Positions 16,790 to 23,856 of a stretch of DNA of 64,000 nt are shown one piece after another. The notes beneath the pieces are model-generated. The model searched no databases. It was not told the DNA's origin and worked only from the letters and a program-made list of their open reading frames with translations. Position 1 is the stretch's first letter, and the number at the start of each line of letters is the position of its first letter. Source of the stretch: Citrobacter freundii (GTDB taxonomy: Bacteria; Bacteroidota; Bacteroidia; Chitinophagales; Chitinophagaceae); assembly GCA_003243445.1 (NCBI GenBank), contig QFQQ01000004.1:122752-186751 (forward strand), given 5' to 3'. The translations under genes and the position numbers were made by a program.

Positions 16790-18172
16790 TCAGGCTTTTT
16801 TGTTTTGATTAACGGTCACTTTAACCAGCTTCACTCTTACATTGTCCGCTTCGAGTACGGTAAAATCGAAGTCGCCGCTACTCACTACATCATTCACGGC
16901 GGGAAATTCCCCTGCCAGTTCCAGTATCAGTCCGCCAATTGATTCACTTTCCCCACGGATATCATCAAACGTGTCCATTGGCAGGTGCATGACCTTGCAT
17001 ACATCGTGGATCATGGTCTTGCCTTCAAAAATGTAGTTGTTATCGTCTAATTTCTTGTCGTGACTTTCTTCTTCGTCAAACTCATCACGGATCTCACCGA
17101 TCACTTCTTCCATGATGTCTTCCATGGTCACGATACCGCTGGTGCCGCCGAACTCATCCACCACCACCGCAAAATGTATATGTTTCGACTGAAAATCACG
17201 CAGGAGATCGGAGATCAGTTTGGATTCCGGTACGAAATAAGGCTGGCGCATCAGACTCCGCCAATCAAACTCCGCCGGTTGTTGCAGAGAAGAAACAAGA
17301 TCTTTTGTATTGATGATGCCTACTACATTATCCATACTTTCCTTATACACCGGCAGGCGCGAGTAATGGAGTTCTTCCACTTTGCTTACCAATTCATAAA
17401 AGGATGCTTTGTGACTGATACCATTCACTTCCAGGCGGCTGCGCATGATCTGTTTCACCGTGATCGTTCCAAACTTCACGATCCCTTTCATAATATTTTT
17501 TTCTTCCTGCGAAGCCTCTTCGTCCGTTTTGATATCAATGGCATCATCAAGTTCCTGCATATTGATCGCCTCGGATTTGTTTGCTCCAAGTTTACGACCG
17601 ATCGAATCAGCAATTGAAACAGTCCATTTGCTGATCCGGCGCAGGAATAGATGAACGGCTTCCACTACGATGGCGGATGCATAGGCAAAACGAAGGTTGT
17701 TTTGCGCAGCCCACACTTTTGGCAATATTTCCCCGAAGAACACCAGCACAAATGTGATCACCACCGCTTTTGACAAAAGTTCCAGGATAAAATGAATATG
17801 CTGGAATGAAATGAACTGGCTGATCAGGAAATTAGTGAGAACGATAATAGAGATATTAACGAAAATGCTTGCGATCAGCAATGAGGCAAACACTTCCTTT
17901 GGTTCATCCAGAAAATTGGTGATCCGTTTTGCTGCGGGATGCTGTTTTGTCTTCAGCATATTAATATCCTTATCATTCAGGGAAAAAATTGCCACTTCTG
18001 CGCCAGAGATCGTAAAAGTGAGGAGGAGCAGGGCAAGCAAAAGGATGACCATCAGGGTCGTGCCCTGGGTATTGGCAGCAAGGAAAATAAATGCGGGGCT
18101 ATTATAAATTAATTGAATGGCCGAATGACTCTCCAATGCAGTGTTTTTACGGTTGAATGAATTACAGGTCAA
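16790..18172 (-). CDS. gldE: GldE, CNNM/CorC-type transmembrane CBS-domain protein
   Basis: A 460-residue protein. An N-terminal DUF21/CNNM membrane domain (about 40-200) with ISGAEVAIFSL is followed by a CBS pair (about 230-350; HYSRLPVYKESMDNVVGIINTKDL and FAVVVDEFGGTSGIVTMEDIMEEVIGEI). A CorC_HlyC domain forms the C-terminus (about 375-455). GldE supports gliding and type IX secretion in Flavobacterium; related proteins are linked to magnesium or cobalt efflux. The first 35 residues are not typical of the family, so translation may begin at a later start such as the Met near residue 41. It lies directly upstream of gldD and downstream of ssb. Confidence 0.92.
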   Translation of the reverse strand: MTCNSFNRKNTALESHSAIQLIYNSPAFIFLAANTQGTTLMVILLLALLLLTFTISGAEVAIFSLNDKDINMLKTKQHPAAKRITNFLDEPKEVFASLLIASIFVNISIIVLTNFLISQFISFQHIHFILELLSKAVVITFVLVFFGEILPKVWAAQNNLRFAYASAIVVEAVHLFLRRISKWTVSIADSIGRKLGANKSEAINMQELDDAIDIKTDEEASQEEKNIMKGIVKFGTITVKQIMRSRLEVNGISHKASFYELVSKVEELHYSRLPVYKESMDNVVGIINTKDLVSSLQQPAEFDWRSLMRQPYFVPESKLISDLLRDFQSKHIHFAVVVDEFGGTSGIVTMEDIMEEVIGEIRDEFDEEESHDKKLDDNNYIFEGKTMIHDVCKVMHLPMDTFDDIRGESESIGGLILELAGEFPAVNDVVSSGDFDFTVLEADNVRVKLVKVTVNQNKKA

Positions 18173-18203
18173 AACGCCTGCACGGCAAAAATATTACTTT
18201 ATA

Positions 18204-18629
18204 CTAAAAGGGCAGATTTTCAGATGGATCTCCCAGTGAGGTATCGGCATTTCCCATGTTTTCCAGACCACTATCTCCGTGATTGGGCCCGCCGTCCATG
18301 CGTTTATCAAGCATGATCAGGTTGTCGCCCACTACCTCGGTGGCAAATTTCCGGTTTCCATCTTTGTCTTCCCAGCTGCGTGTGCGAAGACGGCCTTCAA
18401 TATATACAAGACTGCTTTTGTGAAGATATTTCTGTGCAAGTTCGGCCAGACCACGCCATAAAACCACGGTATGCCATTCTGTTTGCGAAACCAGCTTTCC
18501 GGACCTGTCTTTGAATGTTTCAGTTGTTGCCAGGGGAAATTTAGCCACAGCTATATTGCCTTCCAGGAACTGGACATCCGGGTCTTTGCCTAAATTACCG
18601 ATCAGCATTACCCGATTTACTCCTCTCAT
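18204..18629 (-). CDS. ssb: Single-stranded DNA-binding protein
   Basis: A 141-residue SSB with one OB fold (1-108: MRGVNRVMLIGNLGKDPDVQ, WHTVVLWRGLAELAQKYLHKSSLVYIEGRL) and a short flexible tail ending SENLPF, the acidic tip that recruits repair and replication partners. The start fits the family exactly. A near-consensus -7 element (TAACTTTA on the minus strand, 18674-18681) lies 45 nt upstream. It lies between mutY and gldE in the conserved Bacteroidota order. Confidence 0.97.
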   Translation of the reverse strand: MRGVNRVMLIGNLGKDPDVQFLEGNIAVAKFPLATTETFKDRSGKLVSQTEWHTVVLWRGLAELAQKYLHKSSLVYIEGRLRTRSWEDKDGNRKFATEVVGDNLIMLDKRMDGGPNHGDSGLENMGNADTSLGDPSENLPF

Positions 18630-19038
18630 ACGTTTTCATTTATCTGATTATTAAATCTTCCGGCCCTTACTATTAAAGTTAATTTTTTTATATGGAATGA
18701 AAAAATGTGCCAATAATCGTTGTCAGGTGTCTGTTGACCGTTGTCAGGGGAATTTTTCGGATCAAAACAGCTTTAACCGCGGCCGGTCTGCGTGAAGTTT
18801 CAGCGTTACAGGCCATTCATTAATGTATTACCAAATCAAGATTGCGAACGAAGGACTTTCTTACCGTTCTTTCTGTCTCACCGGTTTATTTTTACCGGTA
18901 AGGCGATAAGGGCGGTAGGAAGACAAACGATCTGATATTTACTTAAGATTGGTTAGTAAACGGGATCACCTGCTGATCCTGGAAACTGATCTGCGTTATC
19001 AGGGCAGACCGGCTAAAGACTTATGCCATTTAAATCGA
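18630..19038. other. Intergenic region between mutY and ssb
   Basis: No gene is supported. Two repeat structures are visible: a single run of 7-bp words (18719-18750: GTTGTCA, GGTGTCT, GTTGACC, GTTGTCA) with no obvious opposite arm, and the inverted repeat at 18853-18924. The ssb promoter should lie near 18670-18700. Confidence 0.6.
18853..18924. repeat. Inverted repeat K1 with ACCGGT core, 9-bp words
   Basis: The arms run GACTTTCTTACCGTTCTTTC... and ...GGCGGTAGGAAGAC around the inner pair ACCGGT/ACCGGT (18880-18885 and 18894-18899). The words have a 9-bp period. It is the most degenerate of three related elements in this window (the others are at 40296 and 59665). Confidence 0.7.
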
Positions 19039-20139
19039 TCAGAACAAAGTCTGACTTTGTGAATCACGCTTCTCCAGGAACTGATTGATGAATTTTGGAA
19101 AGGGATATTCCGCCATTTCTTTTTTAGACACCCATACTGTTCCTTCAGGAAGCTTTACCGGCTTTCCGATCTGAACCGAAATAAATCTGCCGGCGATCAG
19201 CTGATGCGATAATTGCTGTTTGAATAATGGAGAGATGAACGCAAGCGAATATTTTTTTGCGGGCAACCATTGTTGTTGTTCTGCAAGTTCCAGCAGATCA
19301 TTTGTCTCCTGCTCTGCGGTGGTTTCGATCACAGGAAACTCGTACAGCTGGTTCCAGATATCTTTCCCCGTACGTTGACGGATCGCGAGTTTTCCTTTAT
19401 GTTCAATCACTAAATAATAGAACCACCTTTTCTTTATATTGATCTTCTTTTCTTTGACCGGAAGATCATTTACTTTGTTTTCAAGAAAGGCTTTGCATTG
19501 TTTATTGAATACACAGACAGGGCAAAGCGGCAATGCGGGTTTACATACAATAGCGCCAAAGTCCATGATCGCCTGGTTATATAAGCCGGCATGTTCTTTA
19601 TCAAGCAATTCCTCCGCAAGCTCTGTGAAATATCTTTTTCCTTCTGTAGAATCAATGGGTGTGGCGATACCAAATACTCTTGAAAGCACGCGGAATACAT
19701 TTCCGTCGACTACCGCATAAGGAAGATTATACGCAAAGGATGAAATAGCCGCGGCCGTATAAGGGCCAATACCTTTTAATGCTTTTATATCATCGTATGT
19801 ATCCGGGAAAACTCCATTGCGCTCATTGGCAATATAACGTGCAGTAACAAGCAGGTTGCGGCAGCGTGAATAATAACCCAATCCTTCCCATAATTTAAAT
19901 ACAGCGGTATCAGCAGCGGCGGCAAGATCATTTATCGTGGGAAAACGTTCGATAAAGCGTTCATAATAGGCCAGTCCCTGGTCAACGCGTGTTTGCTGAA
20001 GGATGATTTCGCTGAGCCAGATCTTGTAAGGGTCCTTTTCACCTTTCCAGGGCATATCCCGCCGGTTCTGATCCTTATTCCACTTCAGCAAGAGGGTTGA
20101 AAACCCGGTTGCTGCCTGTTTTGTGCCTGTTTTTTTCAT
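19039..20139 (-). CDS. mutY: Adenine DNA glycosylase MutY
   Basis: MutY removes adenine mispaired with 8-oxoguanine. The frame opens at 20181, but I prefer the ATG at 20139 (MKKTGTKQAATGFSTLLLKW, 366 residues) because family members start close to the first helix. The catalytic Glu is in LSEIILQQTRVDQG. The helix-hairpin-helix is LKGIGPYTAAAISSFAY, followed by the active-site Asp in VVDGNVFRVLSR. The 4Fe-4S loop is CKPALPLCPVCVFNKQC (C-x6-C-x2-C-x5-C). The C-terminal NUDIX-like 8-oxoG recognition domain spans about 235-360. It is transcribed divergently from the HU-like gene. Confidence 0.96.
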   Translation of the reverse strand: MKKTGTKQAATGFSTLLLKWNKDQNRRDMPWKGEKDPYKIWLSEIILQQTRVDQGLAYYERFIERFPTINDLAAAADTAVFKLWEGLGYYSRCRNLLVTARYIANERNGVFPDTYDDIKALKGIGPYTAAAISSFAYNLPYAVVDGNVFRVLSRVFGIATPIDSTEGKRYFTELAEELLDKEHAGLYNQAIMDFGAIVCKPALPLCPVCVFNKQCKAFLENKVNDLPVKEKKINIKKRWFYYLVIEHKGKLAIRQRTGKDIWNQLYEFPVIETTAEQETNDLLELAEQQQWLPAKKYSLAFISPLFKQQLSHQLIAGRFISVQIGKPVKLPEGTVWVSKKEMAEYPFPKFINQFLEKRDSQSQTLF

Positions 20140-20220
20140 GTTTTGGGTGGTCCCGGGCCTAAATATCCGGATTTTGGGCATCAGAACAGGAAAAATCTGA
20201 TAAAATTTTTCCCTATCCTG

Positions 20221-20250
20221 TTGACAATCATATTATTTTATCATAATTTG
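20221..20250 (+). promoter_or_regulatory. Probable promoter of the HU-like gene
   Basis: TTG at 20221 is followed after about 19 bp by ATAATTTG (20243-20250), close to the Bacteroidota -33/-7 pattern. The ATG at 20281 is 30 bp further on. Confidence 0.55.
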
Positions 20251-20280
20251 GCATAAAAGAAACCATTAAACCCAGATAAA

Positions 20281-20601
20281 ATGAGAAAAGCAGATCTCGT
20301 CAATCAGATATCTGAGAAAACAGGCATCCCAAAAGTGGATGTTCTTGTAACACTGGAAACTATGTTCAAGGAAGTAAAAGATACTCTTGCCGGCGGTGAG
20401 AATATTTACATCCGTGGCTTTGGTAGTTTCATTACAAAGAAGCGTGCTGCCAAGATAGGCCGTAATATTAAAAAGAATATTGCTGTGCATATTCCTGAGC
20501 ATTACATTCCTGCATTTAAGCCTGCAAAAGAGTTTGTTGCTGAAGTCAAAAAACTGAAAGAGCCTAAACCTGATCAGGGTCCCGGTGAAGACGCAGAATA
20601 G
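20281..20601 (+). CDS. HU/IHF-family nucleoid protein
   Basis: A 106-residue DNA-bending protein. The N-terminal helices (MRKADLVNQISEKTGIPKVDV...) are followed by the beta-arm region (NIYIRGFGSFITKKRAAKIGRNIKKNI) and the usual IPAFKPAKEF ending. The last 17 residues (KEPKPDQGPGEDAE) form an acidic, Pro-rich tail beyond the HU core. It compacts DNA and assists replication and repair. It sits in the conserved Bacteroidota position between mutY and the RNase E/G gene, divergent from mutY. Confidence 0.95.
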   Translation: MRKADLVNQISEKTGIPKVDVLVTLETMFKEVKDTLAGGENIYIRGFGSFITKKRAAKIGRNIKKNIAVHIPEHYIPAFKPAKEFVAEVKKLKEPKPDQGPGEDAE

Positions 20602-20628
20602 ATTGTCTTTGGGTTTGATGCTCAGATC

Positions 20629-20714
20629 AAAGTAAAAAGTAAAAAGTAAAAAGTAAAAACGCCCTCCGAATAGAGGAGGTGATTTTTTACTTTTGACTTT
20701 TGACTTTTTACTTT
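20629..20714. repeat. Long inverted repeat E, 7-bp words AGTAAAA
   Basis: The left arm (20629-20660) is four to five copies of AGTAAAA. The right arm (20683-20714) is TTTTTAC/TTTTGAC words. A smaller CCTCC/GGAGG hairpin sits in the loop. It lies between co-directional genes, 28 bp after the HU-like stop, and could end that transcript. Confidence 0.85.
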
Positions 20715-20815
20715 AATCGAACTGAGGATTTTATCAGCTATTACGCACTTTCACTGAACTTTATCAGGCTTAATATGTTTCATGTCGGTAACTTCGCCCA
20801 CCAAATTGTCAAGAT

Positions 20816-21703
20816 GTGAAGAAACCGAATTGGAAGCCGCAGCTGATCACTGCCGCGATTGCGCTCATACTTACCGTTGTCATCTTTAAGTTTGGCAAAA
20901 CGGTTCCTGATAAGAAAGATTCTCCTGCTCCTGTGGCCGCTGCTCATGACGAGCATGATGGTCATGATCATGGTGCTCCTGCCACCACAGTTTCAACCGA
21001 TTCTATTCTGCGTTTTGCGAAAAAACAATTGACTGCAGAGCAGGCAACACGCCTTGCCATGCTGGAAAATTCTATTACCCGTGGGGACGTAAAAGGGCAG
21101 CAACTCAGTGTTTACCATCAATTATCGCATTTCTGGGGTGATACCATGAATTTTTTCCAGCCTTATGCCTGGTATGAAGGGGAGGCCGCAAGATTGGAAA
21201 ATTCAGAAAAAACCCTCACCTTTGCAGCCCACTTATTTTTGGACAACCTGCAACAGGAGGCAGATCCAGGGCTTCGGCAATGGGCGGCCCTGCAGGCCAA
21301 AGATTTGTTTGAGCGATCTTTGAAACTAAACCCGGATAATGATTCTGCTAAAGTCGGACTTGGCGCTACCTATCTTTTTGGTGGTATCTCCGAAATGCCG
21401 ATGGAAGGACTGAAATGGCTGAGGGAAGTAGAGCAGAAAGACAGTACCAATGTATACGCACAGATGACATTGGCAAAAGGATCATTAATGTCCGGGCAAT
21501 TAGATAAGGCTGTTTCCCGTTTACTGACCGTAAACAGGTTGCAGCCGGAGAACGTAGACGCGATCCTGATGCTGGCCGATCTGTATGACCGGAGAAATGA
21601 AAAAGCGAAAGCTGCCGAGTGGTACAGAGCCAGTCTGAAACACATTCCAAGACAGGATGTGAAAACAGAAATCGAACGAAGGATCGCCGAACTGAGTAAA
21701 TAA
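20816..21703 (+). CDS. Membrane-anchored TPR protein with a His-rich linker
   Basis: A 295-residue protein starting at a GTG (MKKPNWKPQ); no better start is in frame. One N-terminal membrane helix (about 10-27) is followed by a Pro/Ala linker with a histidine-rich patch (AAAHDEHDGHDHGAP, about 42-56), then four to five TPR-like helical repeats (about 150-290: SLKLNPDNDSAKVGLGATYL, VNRLQPENVDAILMLADLYDRR). The body probably faces the periplasm. TPR proteins of this type are common in Bacteroidota next to HU and RNase E/G. The histidine patch could bind metal. The partner is unknown. Confidence 0.88.
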   Translation: MKKPNWKPQLITAAIALILTVVIFKFGKTVPDKKDSPAPVAAAHDEHDGHDHGAPATTVSTDSILRFAKKQLTAEQATRLAMLENSITRGDVKGQQLSVYHQLSHFWGDTMNFFQPYAWYEGEAARLENSEKTLTFAAHLFLDNLQQEADPGLRQWAALQAKDLFERSLKLNPDNDSAKVGLGATYLFGGISEMPMEGLKWLREVEQKDSTNVYAQMTLAKGSLMSGQLDKAVSRLLTVNRLQPENVDAILMLADLYDRRNEKAKAAEWYRASLKHIPRQDVKTEIERRIAELSK

Positions 21704-21820
21704 GTTTAAAAGTTCAAATGTCGAAAGTGCAATAGTTTAAAAGTTCAAATGTTTAAAAGTTTAAATGTTGATTACTAACGCTAAAACTTTAAAACGGTTA
21801 AACTTTCAAACCTTTAAACT
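21704..21820. repeat. Long imperfect inverted repeat F, 8-bp words
   Basis: The left part (21704-21770) is eight words with an 8-bp period (GTTTAAAA, GTTCAAAT, GTCGAAAG, TGCAATAG, TTTAAAAG, TTCAAATG and so on). The right part (about 21784-21820, continuing weakly to 21840) is complementary but shorter and less regular. It starts directly at the TPR gene stop, between co-directional genes. Confidence 0.75.
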
Positions 21821-21875
21821 GGAGTTGAGCTTTCAAACCTCATTTTTATAAACTGTATTTAAAAATTATTTGAGT

Positions 21876-21971
21876 ATGCCTTGTGGTAAGAAAAGAAAGC
21901 GTCATAAAATTGCGACGCACAAGCGTAAAAAAAGACTGAGAAAGAACCGTCACAAAAAGAGAAACAAGTAA
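21876..21971 (+). CDS. 31-residue basic AURKAIP1/COX24-type ribosomal protein
   Basis: A very small protein, MPCGKKRKRHKIATHKRKK continuing to RNKR-like basic residues, of which about two thirds are Lys, Arg or His. It matches what I know of the short AURKAIP1/COX24-domain proteins of Bacteroidota, related to the C-terminal part of mitochondrial mS38 and mycobacterial bS22, which sit in the small ribosomal subunit. The start is the only ATG in frame. A perfect 14-bp terminator follows 27 bp after the stop, supporting a real short transcript. It is too short for usual gene finders. Confidence 0.85.
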   Translation: MPCGKKRKRHKIATHKRKKRLRKNRHKKRNK

Positions 21972-21997
21972 TTGACTTTACATAGAGTTAAAGCTAT

Positions 21998-22029
21998 GTT
22001 GACCCTATTCCTTGTGGAATAGGGTCAAC
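21998..22029 (+). terminator. Strong terminator after the 31-residue gene
   Basis: GTTGACCCTATTCC (21998-22011) pairs perfectly with GGAATAGGGTCAAC (22016-22029) over a TTGT loop, followed by CCCTTTCTTTAG. Confidence 0.85.
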
Positions 22030-22216
22030 CCTTTCTTTAGCCCTTAATTCTATGAGTCATATTGATTCTGCCTTTTCAGTTAGTCGGTTGTTTCTGGTAC
22101 GTACTGGTTTGCACTCCCATCGACCCCTGCTGCAATTTCCCTCCTGCATCCATGTACGCATTTGCCTGCAACCGGCATTTACAGCATCAAAGGTGATTCA
22201 TATTATGTAAGCTGTA

Positions 22217-23770
22217 ATGAACAAAGAACTCATTATTAATGCAGCCCCGCAGGGTGTAGAGATTGCCTTGCTGGAAGACAGGAAATTGGTAGAACTGCAC
22301 AGCGAAAAAAGCGATGCACGTTTTGCCGTGGGAGACCTTTACCTGGGAAAAGTCAAAAAACTGATCCCGGGCCTGAATGCCGCCTTCGTAGAAGTCGGCT
22401 TCGAAAAAGATGCATTCCTTCACTACACAGATCTGAGCCCCTACGCCAAATCTTTGCTCAAATTCACTACTGCCGCTATCAATGATAAGAACGAGGCAGG
22501 TGCTGATTTTGGCAAGTTTGAGAACGAACCGGAAATTATAAAAACCGGTAAGATCAATGAGGTATTGGGCGGTAAGCCGAATATCCTGGTTCAGATCCTG
22601 AAAGAACCTATTGCTGCCAAAGGGCCCCGTCTCAGCTGCGAGATCTCCCTCCCTGGCCGCTTCGTGGTGATCACCCCTTTCAATAACATCGTAGCGGTGA
22701 GCCGTAAGATCCACTCATCTGAAGAAAGAAAAAGACTTCAGAAAATCGTGGAAGCGATCAAACCAAAAAATTTTGGCGTGATCGTACGTACAGCCGCTGA
22801 AGGAAAAAACACAGCAGAATTGCATGAAGACCTTTCTGCTCTGGTTGAAATGTGGAAGACCATCCAGCGCAACTTGAAAGGCGCTGTTGCTCCTGCAAAG
22901 ATTCTCAGTGAGCAGACGAAAACAAACAGCATCCTGCGTGACCTGCTGAATGCAGACTTCAACAGGATCGTTGTAAACGACCGCACCATCTTCAATGATA
23001 CAAAGAACTATATCCAGCGCATCGCTCCCGAAAAAGCGGATATCGTTTCTTACTATCAGAATGGCGCGACCATCTTCGATTCGTTCGGTATTACCAAACA
23101 GGTTAAATCTTCCTTTGGTAAAACCGTTAATCTTAACAGCGGTGCCTACCTGATCATTGAACACACCGAAGCTTTACACGTTATCGACGTGAACAGCGGA
23201 TACAAAAGTGTAAGCAATAACCAGGAACAAAACGCACTCGAAACAAACCTGGAAGCCGCCGATGAGATCGCACGCCAGCTTCGCCTGCGCGACCTTGGCG
23301 GTATCATCGTTGTCGACTTCATTGATATGAAGCTGCCGGAAAATAAACGGAAGCTGATGGAAAAAATGGAAGAGTTCATGAGTCCTGACCGGGCTAAACA
23401 TGCTGTTCTTCCTATCTCCAAATTCGGTATCATGCAGATCACCCGTCAACGCATGAAACCCGAAGTAAATATCAATACCCAGGAGATCTGCCCAAGCTGT
23501 AATGGCACCGGCAAGATCACTTCAACGTTGCTGCTGGAAGACGAAATTGAAAAGAACCTCAATTACCTGGTTACCCATCAGAACAAGAATCTGAAACTGG
23601 TGGTCAACCCGATCATGTACGCCTATCTCACCAAAGGCTGGCCCTGGTCAACCAAAATGGCCAAATGGAAAAAGAAATTCGGCCAGAAAACAAGAGTGGA
23701 AGCAGATACAGCGTATCATCTTACAGAGTATAAGTTCTTCGATCAGCACGACGAAGAGATCAAACTCTGA
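22217..23770 (+). CDS. rng: Ribonuclease E/G family protein
   Basis: A 517-residue single-strand endoribonuclease for rRNA maturation and mRNA turnover. An S1-like RNA-binding domain (about 40-130, GDLYLGKVKKLIPGLNAAFVEVGFEKDAFLHY) is followed by the RNase H-like catalytic domain. The catalytic aspartates lie in VIDVNSGYKS and IVVDFIDMKLPENKR. The zinc-link motif is CPSCNGTGKI near residue 420. Length agrees with RNase G rather than RNase E, as there is no long C-terminal scaffold. It is the last plus-strand gene of the conserved HU-TPR-RNase group and is closed by the nested hairpin at 23773-23855. Confidence 0.96.
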   Translation: MNKELIINAAPQGVEIALLEDRKLVELHSEKSDARFAVGDLYLGKVKKLIPGLNAAFVEVGFEKDAFLHYTDLSPYAKSLLKFTTAAINDKNEAGADFGKFENEPEIIKTGKINEVLGGKPNILVQILKEPIAAKGPRLSCEISLPGRFVVITPFNNIVAVSRKIHSSEERKRLQKIVEAIKPKNFGVIVRTAAEGKNTAELHEDLSALVEMWKTIQRNLKGAVAPAKILSEQTKTNSILRDLLNADFNRIVVNDRTIFNDTKNYIQRIAPEKADIVSYYQNGATIFDSFGITKQVKSSFGKTVNLNSGAYLIIEHTEALHVIDVNSGYKSVSNNQEQNALETNLEAADEIARQLRLRDLGGIIVVDFIDMKLPENKRKLMEKMEEFMSPDRAKHAVLPISKFGIMQITRQRMKPEVNINTQEICPSCNGTGKITSTLLLEDEIEKNLNYLVTHQNKNLKLVVNPIMYAYLTKGWPWSTKMAKWKKKFGQKTRVEADTAYHLTEYKFFDQHDEEIKL

Positions 23771-23772
23771 TT

Positions 23773-23855
23773 AAGTCAAAATTAAAAAGTAACCCCGCTT
23801 ACAAATTGGAAAATTCTCCAAATGCTAAGCGGGGTTGCTTTTTAATTTTGACTTT
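23773..23855. repeat. Nested inverted repeat G between convergent genes
   Basis: The left arm (23773-23801) and right arm (23826-23855) pair over 29 bp with one mismatch. The outer part is AAGTCAAAATTAAAAAG (7-bp words) and the inner part ACCCCGCTTA. The loop contains a further TTGGA/TCCAA pair. It fills the gap between the RNase E/G stop and the M14 peptidase stop and probably terminates both. Confidence 0.88.
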
Positions 23856-23856
23856 G

